Shown in pieces: positions 17,307 through 25,398 of a stretch of DNA of 64,000 nt. A model generated the notes under the pieces. The model worked only from the letters and a program-made list of their open reading frames with translations, did no database searches and was not told the DNA's origin. A program made the position numbers and the translations under genes. Positions within the stretch are counted from its first letter, which is position 1, and each line of letters opens with the position of its first letter. This DNA is from Bacteroidota bacterium (GTDB lineage: Bacteria; Bacteroidota; Bacteroidia; Bacteroidales; Porphyromonadaceae): NCBI GenBank assembly GCA_023395395.1, contig JAEWZH010000004.1, positions 1-64,000 of the forward strand, written 5' to 3'.

Positions 17307-18446
17307 ATGGCAGAAAATCTAACATTCAAAGAGCTAAAAGCTCGTGTTTCAGTTATTGATGTGGCAACCTTTTTGGGGTATCAACTAGATAAGAGCAAGG
17401 GGTTATCTCAACCTTCTTACGTTCTCACCTCTAACGGACAAGAGGTCGATAGAATCTACATCAAAAACCCTAGAGACACCTCAATCCAAGGCTATTGGCG
17501 AAGAGGTACAACTAAGGGCGGAGATGTGATTAACTTTGTCAAAGAGAATCTATCTAGTTTCAACGTTCAAGGAAGAAATGATATAGATAATACCAACATT
17601 GTGTTACACAACTTTGCCAATGCTGTCTATACCCCACCCGAGACTTCTAAGTATTTTAGCAAGTACTTTCAGCCAAAGTCATTTGACATTAATAGGTTTT
17701 TAAGAGTAGAAAACACCTACTTTCGAGACCGCATATTTGAAAGTAGAGGAATCGATCGTGATAGCAGTCGCACCTTTGGAGACCATATCCATCTTATCCA
17801 AGATAAAGAAGCTTCAGCTGCATATACTAATATCGCCTTCCCCTACACCATCCCAGGACAAAAAGAGTGTGTTGGATATGAGATAAGAGGTGTAGGAGGG
17901 TTCAAGTCCAAAGCACCAGGCACAAACTCTACAGATGGAATGTGGATAGCAGATTTTACACATGCACCACAAGAAGTACGTAACATCTATATCGCCGAGA
18001 GTGCATTTGATGCTATCTCCTACTATCAGATAAATAGAAGCAAGATAGACCTCAGTTCATCTGTTTTTGTTTCATTTGGAGGTTCTTTCTCAGATAAACA
18101 GTTTAAGGGTTTAACCGATTACTATAGCACTGCGAAACCTACTCTCCTCTTTGATAACGACCTCTATGGTAAGATGTATGATATCAGAGCGTTTATGCTA
18201 CTGCAAAATAAATCGCTAGAGACGAGGATAAACAAAGAAGATGAGACCGTCCATTTTAAGATTGAAGACAAGTCTTTTTCTATCCCTATCGAAGAAGTCT
18301 CTATTCGTAGTTTTCTACACTCAAGTGGGATGAGAACGAACAATGATGAACTTAGTATTAACAAGGCTAAAGGAGCTGCTAAAGATTGGAACGATGTCCT
18401 ACAACTTGAAGCCGACACAGAGAGTAAGTACTCTGTTCGTCGATGA
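17307..18446 (+). CDS. Toprim-domain mobile element protein (DUF3991-like, primase-related)
   Basis: 379 residues. The N-terminal part (about 5-90) resembles the DNA-binding domain found before Toprim in mobile element primase-like proteins (VSVIDVATFLGYQL, GDVINFVKENL). The Toprim region is about 225-300: IAESAFDAISYYQ supplies the conserved Glu and LLFDNDLYGKM the DxD motif. It probably helps replicate or process transferred DNA. It starts 3 bp after the ArdC-like gene. Confidence 0.78.
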   Translation: MAENLTFKELKARVSVIDVATFLGYQLDKSKGLSQPSYVLTSNGQEVDRIYIKNPRDTSIQGYWRRGTTKGGDVINFVKENLSSFNVQGRNDIDNTNIVLHNFANAVYTPPETSKYFSKYFQPKSFDINRFLRVENTYFRDRIFESRGIDRDSSRTFGDHIHLIQDKEASAAYTNIAFPYTIPGQKECVGYEIRGVGGFKSKAPGTNSTDGMWIADFTHAPQEVRNIYIAESAFDAISYYQINRSKIDLSSSVFVSFGGSFSDKQFKGLTDYYSTAKPTLLFDNDLYGKMYDIRAFMLLQNKSLETRINKEDETVHFKIEDKSFSIPIEEVSIRSFLHSSGMRTNNDELSINKAKGAAKDWNDVLQLEADTESKYSVRR

Positions 18447-18915
18447 TATAGTAATAATCACACCAAAGCTAAGAGTGGTATTAGATCAAGCACCATTGAT
18501 TGTGGTTCTCTGCCTCTGTCTACCACTTACGGCAACGCTTTTGCCTTTTTCTATGCTTCGCCCGATTTCCTATGGAATAGGGATAATATTTCTACTACTC
18601 CTATTAGTTATCGTCTTAAAAATAAGGCAAACGACATGGACGATTACACCAACGCAGTTGATATACAAAAGAGGCATTGTATCAGTACGAATTGACTATA
18701 TGGAGCTTTTTCGAGTGAATGATTATGTTGAAAAACAAACCATTATTGAGAGATTTCTAAAATTAAAGTCAATCGTTGTGTACAGTACAGACAAGTCCAA
18801 TAGCGAGCTGAAAGTCTACGGTATCGATAGCAATATTGATGTAGTTAGTTACCTAAGAAAGAATGTTGAACAAGCTAAAATACAACATAACATATATGAA
18901 ATTGCAAACTATTAA
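18394..18915 (+). CDS. Membrane protein with PH-like domain
   Basis: 173 residues from the ATG at 18394, overlapping the Toprim gene by 53 nt. Two adjacent membrane segments at about 38-80 (LIVVLCLCLPLTATLLPF, GIGIIFLLLLLVIVLKI) precede a domain like bacterial PH_2/YdbS proteins (ITPTQLIYKRGIVSVRIDYM, VVYSTD). Its role in the element is unknown. An upstream in-frame start at 18343 is possible but would lengthen the overlap. Confidence 0.6.
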   Translation: MSYNLKPTQRVSTLFVDDIVIITPKLRVVLDQAPLIVVLCLCLPLTATLLPFSMLRPISYGIGIIFLLLLLVIVLKIRQTTWTITPTQLIYKRGIVSVRIDYMELFRVNDYVEKQTIIERFLKLKSIVVYSTDKSNSELKVYGIDSNIDVVSYLRKNVEQAKIQHNIYEIANY

Positions 18916-19561
18916 ACTTACAATCATTACACTTCTAGTCGTTAGTTTTGGTCAGAAGCTTAATGCACAAACAACAGACCCTTTACTTTCAGCAGCAATA
19001 ACAGCAGCAACTGTTACCGAAACATCGACAATTGACCAAACCACGAAAAGTCAAGATAGAATCACTTTCTTTCAAGGGCTCATCAATGTAAATTTAGGCA
19101 ACATAAGAAAGTATCAAGAGCTAACTTATGATTATCTTACTAATATCTCTGGGGCAGTACAAAATGCCCGAGATATAAAGAAATCTGTAGATTTGTCTAT
19201 CTCAATTGTCAAACTTTGTGATGAGCTACGACTAGCTATTGCGGCAAACCCTCAAGGGTTCATTACAATGACAGTTGGCACCAAACAGATAGTAGACTTG
19301 TCTGCCGAAGCTAAATCATTGTATGTATACATAAGTGGGATTTCTCTTAATAAGAAAGTCCTACTAAACTCAGCTGAAAGATTACTTATTACAGGACAAG
19401 TAGTGCACCGCCTTGAAAAAATTCATTTCAAATTATTCTCCCTTATCTACTCAGTTCATGCTCTTAGTTTTAAGGATTTGCCACGGTTACTCGTTCCTGA
19501 CATATATTATAGCACCCTTAATAAGAAACGTATAGCTGAAAGCATTATAAATCGCTGGTAA
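18896..19561 (+). CDS. Secreted helical protein, relative of the TraI-like proteins of this element
   Basis: 221 residues from the ATG at 18896 (overlapping the previous gene by 20 nt), with a signal peptide ending at LNAQ. The mature part is nearly all helix. Its C-terminus (KRIAESIINRW) resembles that of the protein encoded at 4605-5309 (GKSIALDIINSWKK), and both share a middle section of similar layout, so they may be distant paralogues. It is the last gene of the plus-strand tra run before the terminator at 19567. Confidence 0.6.
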   Translation: MKLQTIKLTIITLLVVSFGQKLNAQTTDPLLSAAITAATVTETSTIDQTTKSQDRITFFQGLINVNLGNIRKYQELTYDYLTNISGAVQNARDIKKSVDLSISIVKLCDELRLAIAANPQGFITMTVGTKQIVDLSAEAKSLYVYISGISLNKKVLLNSAERLLITGQVVHRLEKIHFKLFSLIYSVHALSFKDLPRLLVPDIYYSTLNKKRIAESIINRW

Positions 19562-19566
19562 CCGAT

Positions 19567-19612
19567 AAAGAAGAGGTAGAAGAGGAATTCTTATCTACCT
19601 CTTCTTTTTTTC
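19567..19612 (+). terminator. Intrinsic terminator ending the tra operon
   Basis: 14-bp perfect stem, AAAGAAGAGGTAGA (19567-19580) with TCTACCTCTTCTTT (19594-19607), then TTTTC. It overlaps the last codons of the convergent relaxase gene. Confidence 0.8.
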
Positions 19613-21114
19613 TTCAACTCATTATTAGCTGAGCTTACCCCCTCTCCACTGTCGTATCCTAATATATCCATTAAACCCACCTCATCTCCTCTAAAAGCAG
19701 TCTCCGCCCTCTCCACCATAGAGCCTTTTGTAACCAATAAAGTCCTGTCAGGGTTACTAGTATCAATTTCCGCAATACTCCCTAGTTCTTGACTTACCAT
19801 ATACTTTCTCCCCTCCTGTTCAATAATAAATGCTTTGTTCATTTTCAGATAGTAGTACAAATCTCCTGAACGATACGCCGTATCATAAAGGTTTTGCAAT
19901 GTGCGCTCCACCGAACCCCCTTCTCCTCTCATAGGGTTATCGATTAAGTCCTCTATCTTTAACTTGTAGTGGTTCGCTAATACCTGCATAAGTTTAGGGT
20001 CGTCGGTATGGATTTGTTTAGTCTTTGCCAACCTATCATTATACCTAATTTGTTCTGCATATTCGTTTGATAGTTGTCCAAGCTCATTACTATAATGATA
20101 AAGGACACCACTTCTCAAACTATAGCCATACTTTTTAAGCATAGAATTGACTTCTTTATTGCTGAGCTTATTACTTTCTAAAATGATAGCAACGAACGTT
20201 TCTGCTCGTTCTTTGTGGTCAATATTCTCCTTTTTACGTTCTCCTAGCAATTCTTTCATCGGCATAATATCCCCTCCCTTATGGACACACTTCTCTTTAT
20301 GGTCAATAATAGCATATCCATAAGGGCTATTAAGTTTACCAAAGAACATTAACTCAACCCCAAAAGACTTCCGCATTAATTCTTTCAGCTCATTTATACT
20401 CATCTTCACCTTGTATTTGTATAGTATGGCTTTCAATTGTTTTACCCTACTGTCCTTATCTTTCTTCTTTTCTGAAATACCTGCAATAATATCATCACCT
20501 TTTACTACTGCCAAAACCTTTCCATAACGCATAACTTGAAAGAAATCGTCCCTCTCCTCCACCTTATATCCTTTGCTCTCCAATATCATTTCAAACTGTT
20601 TCATATTCTCATATCTATAGGAGAAAGCATCACTAATAGCTTTCTTTACTTCCTCCTCAAGTGACAACCTCTCGCCCTCTATTCTTTTGAGAATTGCTCT
20701 CCCTCTCCACCGTTCGTTGCTATCATTAACTTTTTTCCCTGACTTGTTTACTCGTGAGGTTATGATATGAATATGATTATTATCTGTATCGTGATGAAAT
20801 ATAAAAAGGGCAGGGTTACCCTCATACCCCATCTCCTTTAACCACTCCTTAGCCGCAGCTAATAACTCTACTTTAGTCCTTTCGTGCCCTTTACAGGAAA
20901 TAGCAACGTGGAATTGACTATTCTTTATTCTTGTACTCCTGTCACTCCACGCCTTTAGGTAATCGATATAATCTTCAATAGTTGGGTTTATAAGATAGTC
21001 CAACCCCTGAAAGTTTGCAACCTCAAGAATTTCCCCTGAGTTGTTTGCAACTTTTGATAGATTATAAGCTACACCTCCAAAACTACTAGACGAAGATAAG
21101 AAAGAAACTTCCAT
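19591..21114 (-). CDS. Relaxase (MobB/MOBP-type mobilisation nuclease)
   Basis: 507 residues. The N-terminal ~200 residues form the relaxase domain. The metal-binding histidine motif is HHDTDNNHIHIITSRV at about 118-133, preceded by FHVAISCKGHE. The catalytic Tyr is probably within the first 60 residues (several candidates). The C-terminal 300 residues are charged and helical. It nicks at oriT and leads the strand through the coupling protein. It is convergent with the tra operon and downstream of the small MobA-like gene, with the likely oriT beyond that. Confidence 0.9.
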   Translation of the reverse strand: MEVSFLSSSSSFGGVAYNLSKVANNSGEILEVANFQGLDYLINPTIEDYIDYLKAWSDRSTRIKNSQFHVAISCKGHERTKVELLAAAKEWLKEMGYEGNPALFIFHHDTDNNHIHIITSRVNKSGKKVNDSNERWRGRAILKRIEGERLSLEEEVKKAISDAFSYRYENMKQFEMILESKGYKVEERDDFFQVMRYGKVLAVVKGDDIIAGISEKKKDKDSRVKQLKAILYKYKVKMSINELKELMRKSFGVELMFFGKLNSPYGYAIIDHKEKCVHKGGDIMPMKELLGERKKENIDHKERAETFVAIILESNKLSNKEVNSMLKKYGYSLRSGVLYHYSNELGQLSNEYAEQIRYNDRLAKTKQIHTDDPKLMQVLANHYKLKIEDLIDNPMRGEGGSVERTLQNLYDTAYRSGDLYYYLKMNKAFIIEQEGRKYMVSQELGSIAEIDTSNPDRTLLVTKGSMVERAETAFRGDEVGLMDILGYDSGEGVSSANNELKKKRRGR

Positions 21115-21201
21115 TACAATTTGGTTGTTTGGTCAAGATAACCTTATCGGTAAAATAACCCTGAAAGTAATACCACTAAAATCTTGAACTCCATTTTATT
21201 A

Positions 21202-21591
21202 CTATATAGCCTTATTGGCTTTTCGTTGCTTGCTGGCAAATTTACGCAATTCCTTTAATATGCTTTTATTGCACTCCAAGACCTCTGACAAAGTCTCTTG
21301 TAACCTTTCAACCTCTACCAATTCTACATCCCCATACTTGTATAAGTGTAATTCGTGTGTTATTTGATTTAAGTTATTACCTACTCTTGCCATTTCAACG
21401 TCTATTCCTTTTGCATAAGAAGAAAATTCAACCATTGTTGCAATTCTATTCCGCATACTATTTTCATTAAAAGCCCGAACAGCATCTACCATTAAAGCGG
21501 TGGTAGTTGGATAATTACCACTTTTGTCTTTTATCATTTGATACTCTTCTTCGGTCACACGCATATAAATTCGCTTGTTCTTCCCTGCCAT
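21202..21591 (-). CDS. Small mobilisation accessory protein (relaxosome, RHH-type)
   Basis: 129 residues. The N-terminus IYMRVTEEEYQMIKDKSG is typical of ribbon-helix-helix mobilisation proteins, and RVGNNLNQITHELHL matches the conserved core of MobC/MobA-type relaxosome proteins. It would bind oriT and guide the relaxase encoded 87 bp downstream. The palindrome-rich region starts about 60 bp upstream. Confidence 0.85.
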   Translation of the reverse strand: MAGKNKRIYMRVTEEEYQMIKDKSGNYPTTTALMVDAVRAFNENSMRNRIATMVEFSSYAKGIDVEMARVGNNLNQITHELHLYKYGDVELVEVERLQETLSEVLECNKSILKELRKFASKQRKANKAI

Positions 21592-22140
21592 TTTCTTTAT
21601 AAATTAAACCGAGTTGCGAGGTTTATCCCTCCTGTCTGTATGACAGGCGAGGAGGTTTTTGTACGTACAAAAACACTACTTGCACCCTTCATGTGCAAAC
21701 AACACAAAGATAACAAAAGGGAAAGAAATAGCCCACAAATTGCAGCCTTATTTTGCATTTCAACGAGTTGAAATGCAAGGCAGCAACCCAAACGGATAAA
21801 TAGTGAAATTTGATATAAGGCAACGTTGTGAACAACGCTAGTTGTAATGATGTAACGATTCTACAAAATAGCAATCCTACATAATAAACCATAATACATA
21901 ACAATGTAATACGCATAATAATATCGGTATTCAATATGAACTAAAAAGATTACTGGCTACAAAACCAAATAGGTAAAATAACCATTTAGCCACTCTTATG
22001 AATTTGTATTTTTAGCAATACAGCCAAAATGAATTTATATCTAAAAAAACTTCCATACAATAAATACTAATAATACACTAAAGATATATATATTATATTA
22101 TATAACAAGCAATTATACATTAGAATACAAATGGCTATTG
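21592..22140. other. Palindrome-rich intergenic region, probable oriT
   Basis: No genes. Four inverted repeats lie within 150 bp of the mobilisation genes: CCTGTC/GACAGG with flanking CCTC/GAGG (about 21627-21653), an 18-bp perfect palindrome with TTTTTGTAC arms (21656-21673), TTGCAC/GTGCAA (21680-21698), and a 26-bp repeat with 12-bp arms and a GA spacer (21753-21778). Placement just upstream of relaxosome genes fits an oriT. The rest (21780-22140) is very AT-rich with no clear signals. Confidence 0.6.
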
Positions 22141-22173
22141 CTTGATAAAGTCAATAGATATGTGTACATTTGC
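22141..22173 (+). promoter_or_regulatory. Predicted promoter of the two small cargo genes
   Basis: CTTG (22141-22144), a 20-bp spacer, then TACATTTGC (22165-22173), a good fit to the Bacteroidota consensus. Confidence 0.65.
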
Positions 22174-22218
22174 ATAGGCAATAACGCTAAAATGTATACT
22201 TGTATTTAAGTCAAAACT

Positions 22219-22473
22219 ATGGGTTACTATTACTACGATGATGAACCGGGGTGTTCAAGTTTTCTTGGATGGGGGGTTATAGCAGCTGTTGCATGGATTT
22301 TCCAACTTTTTGAAGATGTTTCTAACTATCTTAATAATAATCCCACCTTGAAATTCATATTTGAACTAATTAACGTTCTCATTTTTTTAGGAAGTATTAT
22401 TTTTGGTGTATATTTGCTCTACTGTATAACGAAAGCAACAGTTATTAATCTCATTGATAAGTTTAAGAAGTAA
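22219..22473 (+). CDS. Small membrane protein of unknown function
   Basis: 84 residues. It starts MGYYYYDDEPGCSSFLGWGV and has hydrophobic segments at about 17-32 and 46-72 (LKFIFELINVLIFLGSIIFG), so two membrane passes are likely. It follows a good promoter and lies 2 bp before the lipoprotein gene, so the two form an operon. I recognise no family. Confidence 0.6.
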   Translation: MGYYYYDDEPGCSSFLGWGVIAAVAWIFQLFEDVSNYLNNNPTLKFIFELINVLIFLGSIIFGVYLLYCITKATVINLIDKFKK

Positions 22474-22475
22474 GT

Positions 22476-22946
22476 ATGAACAAGACTATTTATCTATTAA
22501 TTGCAATTTTTATTGCAACACTCAGTTCCTGCAAAGGTGCTAATAATCCTGATGGGATTAAGCAAACAAAAGCAGATATTGAGCACATCTACACTATTAC
22601 ATCCTCCGCACCTGTTAAGCTTACATTAATTGTAAGCTCAACCGATGACATATACATTAACGGAGTAAATGAAAAATCGCTTTTGGTCAAGAAAGAAATT
22701 GTTCATCAAGGCACAAAAACATATGTAACCAAAAGTCGATCTTTAGAGCATTGCTCTAACATAATAGTATTTCCAATTGAAATAGAAGACGAATCAAAAG
22801 GCATTGTACTTAATTGTAAGTGGACAGAAAAAATAAATGGCAAAAACACTAAAACTGACAGTTACGATGGCTCCATAAATAACACGCTTAATTTTGATTG
22901 GAAAATGCGAGTTACATTTGCAAATGGAACTGCCTCCTCCATCTAA
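22476..22946 (+). CDS. Putative lipoprotein of unknown function
   Basis: 156 residues with a lipoprotein signal (YLLIAIFIATLSSCKG; Cys19). The mature part is beta-rich and polar, with no recognisable motif. Co-transcribed with the small membrane protein upstream and ended by a bidirectional terminator. This two-gene unit could be an exclusion or surface function of the element, but nothing in the sequence says so. Confidence 0.6.
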   Translation: MNKTIYLLIAIFIATLSSCKGANNPDGIKQTKADIEHIYTITSSAPVKLTLIVSSTDDIYINGVNEKSLLVKKEIVHQGTKTYVTKSRSLEHCSNIIVFPIEIEDESKGIVLNCKWTEKINGKNTKTDSYDGSINNTLNFDWKMRVTFANGTASSI

Positions 22947-22963
22947 GTATCAGACGAAGAAAT

Positions 22964-23003
22964 AAAGAGTGAGCTAATGATTTTCTTCATTAGCCCACTC
23001 TTT
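22964..23003. terminator. Bidirectional terminator between lipoprotein and resolvase genes
   Basis: 17-bp stem with one mismatch: AAAGAGTGAGCTAATGA (22964-22980) with TCATTAGCCCACTCTTT (22987-23003). A/T runs on both sides allow use from either strand. Confidence 0.8.
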
Positions 23004-23581
23004 TACTTTCTAAGCTCTACTCCTTGTTGCTTTAGGTATCTATACAGTGTTGCTCTCCCTATCCTTACAGAACGGCAAATATCATCAATAGTTATTGTCT
23101 CATCTTCATAGAGCTTTTTCGCAAGTTTAGCTTTCCTCCTACCCTCTTCAGTTATTCCCTTTGGTCGCCCACCTCTTTTCCCTTTGAGTTTAGCAGCTTC
23201 AAGCCCTGCCATTGTCCTCTCACGAATAATATCACGCTCATATTGAGCCATCGATGCAAATATCCCTAGTTGACACTTCCCAAGTGATGAGGTTGTATCG
23301 ATGTTATCAGAAATTGATCTAAACTCTATACCCCTATCCCCAAAAGAGCTGACAAGTAGGACTAACTCTTTCAGAGATCTAGCTAATCTATCGAGTTTCC
23401 AAACAATGAATATATCGCCTTCCCTGAGGTAAGAAAGAGCTGCGGTTAACTCTTTTCGCTCTTTAGTGGATGATGCCTTTTCTGAATATATCTTAGTACA
23501 TCCTGCCTTTACAAGGGCATTAATCTGCAAGTCTAAATTCTGCTCCTTAGTAGAGACTCTTGCGTAACCAATAATTGCCAT
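23003..23581 (-). CDS. Serine recombinase, resolvase/invertase type
   Basis: 192 residues. The catalytic serine motif YARVSTKEQ lies at 6-14 (Ser10), with VWKLDRLARS at about 60-69 and the arm region ASMAQYERDIIRERTMAG. A C-terminal helix-turn-helix (ITIDDICRSVRIGRATLYRY) is present. The length fits small resolvases/invertases (Pin/TnpR), not the large serine integrases. It could resolve multimers or invert a segment. The start at 23581 is followed upstream by a 13-bp-arm inverted repeat (23689-23718) that could be a target site. Confidence 0.92.
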   Translation of the reverse strand: MAIIGYARVSTKEQNLDLQINALVKAGCTKIYSEKASSTKERKELTAALSYLREGDIFIVWKLDRLARSLKELVLLVSSFGDRGIEFRSISDNIDTTSSLGKCQLGIFASMAQYERDIIRERTMAGLEAAKLKGKRGGRPKGITEEGRRKAKLAKKLYEDETITIDDICRSVRIGRATLYRYLKQQGVELRK

Positions 23582-23688
23582 ATCATCACCTTGAAAAGAA
23601 TAAGTTTCAAATACTCATCAAATATACGAAACTTTATCTGAATAGCAATTTACCCGCTAAAAAAGGAATAAAATCAGAAGAGCAAACA

Positions 23689-23718
23689 AGTTTCATAAAA
23701 CAATCGTTTTATGAAACT
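23689..23718. repeat. Perfect inverted repeat between resolvase and zeta toxin genes
   Basis: AGTTTCATAAAAC and GTTTTATGAAACT separated by AATC. It lies 9 bp after the zeta toxin stop and ~110 bp upstream of the resolvase start. It may be a terminator for the toxin operon (no T-run of note on the minus strand) or a recombinase site. Confidence 0.6.
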
Positions 23719-23727
23719 AGATTCTTT

Positions 23728-24906
23728 CTACCTTTTCATTCCTTTTTTTTCCTCTATGTTTTCTTCCTGGACATTATATGGACAAACAAATTGACCGTTT
23801 AGCCTTAAATGAAACTCCTCTCCTACTATTACTACATCTAAAACAACTCTTGAAGTTTGAATACTTCTGTTATCAAGAGCCATTCTAAAGGCTTGAGATA
23901 TAGATATGGGACCACTATGTATTCTTTCATTCTCGAATTTAGGGCTATTGTTATAATTTTTGCATTCCAACCAAAGAGTATCTAGACCTTTCGATTTGAA
24001 ATACTCGACTCCATAAGTCAACCTATCTATCTCATCTAGAAGAGAACTATACTCCAAATCATGTTCAAAATGATAACCTTGACTATAGGAATTTTGCAAT
24101 GTAACTAAAAGCTCATTTATTCTACTTTGTAGACTTACTCTTATCCGATTGGCTTGGATTAAAGCCATTGCCTCTATTCCTCTTTCCACGATCTGAATAG
24201 CTAATGACGTATCTCGAAGTTGAGCCTTACGACTTTGGAGTGCTATAACACTTGGTTGTGTAAAATCATTCCAGACTCCTCGGTCATTTCGATAGTCTGC
24301 GATTAAAGACCGACCAAACATTTCATAAAGTCGTATTCTGTCAACTACCCTATTATTGAAAGCATCATCTAGTGTCGTTAACAGACCTTTAGATGCTTCA
24401 TTATGACTCTGAATATCTGCAAGTCTGCCCTCTCCTTTAATCTCTATTTCTTTGGCGTATCGGTAATGAAGATTTATCGCTGTAAACTCTTCAGGTGCTA
24501 TGATACAGACCAATTCTACCCGAAAAGAAGCATTCTTAAATTTTTCAATGGTTCTTTGTACCACTTCGCTTCTTCTCATCGTCCCCTCTATGGACACACT
24601 TACTCTTCGTTTTATTGCCTCCTCTATAAGTCCTTCTGTAAAAACATTTGAGAATACCTGCGTCTTTTCTGAGTATGTCGATGGATCTTTTATAAGAATA
24701 CTGGCATAAGGGTGAAAACCCCTATAAAGATCACCATCTACTTGTAAAACATTAGATGAGTTAAATGCAACTCTACCCAAACCACTTTTCCCAGATGACC
24801 CCTGCCCACCTAAAATATAGACAATTGGATTTGATGCAGAACGGCTATTCTTCAGTAAATTGTCTTTTACCTCATTGAATATTCTCTCTACATCAATTTG
24901 CTCCAT
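23728..24906 (-). CDS. Zeta-type toxin (UDP-sugar kinase family) with extra C-terminal domain
   Basis: 392 residues. The Walker A GGQGSSGKSGLGR lies at about 33-45. VDGDLYRGFHP (about 56-66) carries the zeta-family Asp/Arg/His residues, and SIEGTMRRSEV (about 103-113) follows. Zeta toxins phosphorylate UDP-N-acetyl sugars and block cell wall synthesis; the kinase domain should end near residue 240. A further ~150 residues, partly helical and ending in beta strands (VVLDVVIVGEEFHLRLNG), match nothing I know. Its start overlaps the small upstream gene by 14 nt, as in toxin-antitoxin pairs. Confidence 0.85.
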   Translation of the reverse strand: MEQIDVERIFNEVKDNLLKNSRSASNPIVYILGGQGSSGKSGLGRVAFNSSNVLQVDGDLYRGFHPYASILIKDPSTYSEKTQVFSNVFTEGLIEEAIKRRVSVSIEGTMRRSEVVQRTIEKFKNASFRVELVCIIAPEEFTAINLHYRYAKEIEIKGEGRLADIQSHNEASKGLLTTLDDAFNNRVVDRIRLYEMFGRSLIADYRNDRGVWNDFTQPSVIALQSRKAQLRDTSLAIQIVERGIEAMALIQANRIRVSLQSRINELLVTLQNSYSQGYHFEHDLEYSSLLDEIDRLTYGVEYFKSKGLDTLWLECKNYNNSPKFENERIHSGPISISQAFRMALDNRSIQTSRVVLDVVIVGEEFHLRLNGQFVCPYNVQEENIEEKKGMKR

Positions 24907-25159
24907 AGTAACTCTTCAGCATAGGTGAATATAACCTTAGGGCTTTATCTTGTACACTTCTTGCTATTTCATCATCACCAAGCACAACCCTAGACTCATA
25001 CTCCAGAATATCTTGTTGCTCTCTTAATTCTGCTCTTCTTTGTTCGTCATTAGTAGCAATCATTTCATTCAGAACAATTATTCTCAACTCTCCAATCGCC
25101 TGAGATATTACTTCTTTCAAAGTAGCATTATCAGTTACCTCATTAAGTCTAATATTCAT
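24893..25159 (-). CDS. Putative antitoxin of the zeta-type toxin
   Basis: 88 residues, acidic and predicted mostly helical (ATLKEVISQAIGELRIIVL, RRAELREQQDILEYES). It overlaps the toxin start by 14 nt, the usual place for an epsilon/PezA-like antitoxin. Unlike PezA it lacks a visible helix-turn-helix. The call rests on size, charge and coupling. Confidence 0.65.
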   Translation of the reverse strand: MNIRLNEVTDNATLKEVISQAIGELRIIVLNEMIATNDEQRRAELREQQDILEYESRVVLGDDEIARSVQDKALRLYSPMLKSYYGAN

Positions 25160-25200
25160 AACTCTAATCCTCTATAAAGTCCTATAAATACATAATCTTC

Positions 25201-25398
25201 TTATTCCTCTTCCGAAAATCTTTTCTCTCCTTCTACAGATATCCTCTCCGCATTCTCCACTTGCAGATTACTTAAATCTACAGGAGTTAGTGCAATAGGA
25301 GTCTTACCTGTCCTAGTAATAAAAACAGGTTCGTTCTCAGCCAAGTCAAAGTACCTACGCTGATTTTTTCTAAATTCAGTAGCCGTTATTACATACAT
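25201..25398 (-). CDS. Phd/YefM-type antitoxin
   Basis: 65 residues from the ATG at 25396-25398. The N-terminus MYVITATEFRKNQRRYFDLA and VFITRTGKTPIALTPV are the standard Phd/YefM DNA-binding fold. No RelE/Doc-like toxin follows; the next genes are the zeta pair 41 bp downstream. It may be an orphan antitoxin or regulate the zeta operon as a third component. Confidence 0.8.
   Translation of the reverse strand: MYVITATEFRKNQRRYFDLAENEPVFITRTGKTPIALTPVDLSNLQVENAERISVEGEKRFSEEE

Noticed and set aside
23575..23802. 75-codon plus-strand ORF between resolvase and zeta toxin
   Set aside because: It overlaps both real genes and the inverted repeat at 23689-23718, and its sequence is low-complexity Phe/Lys-rich.
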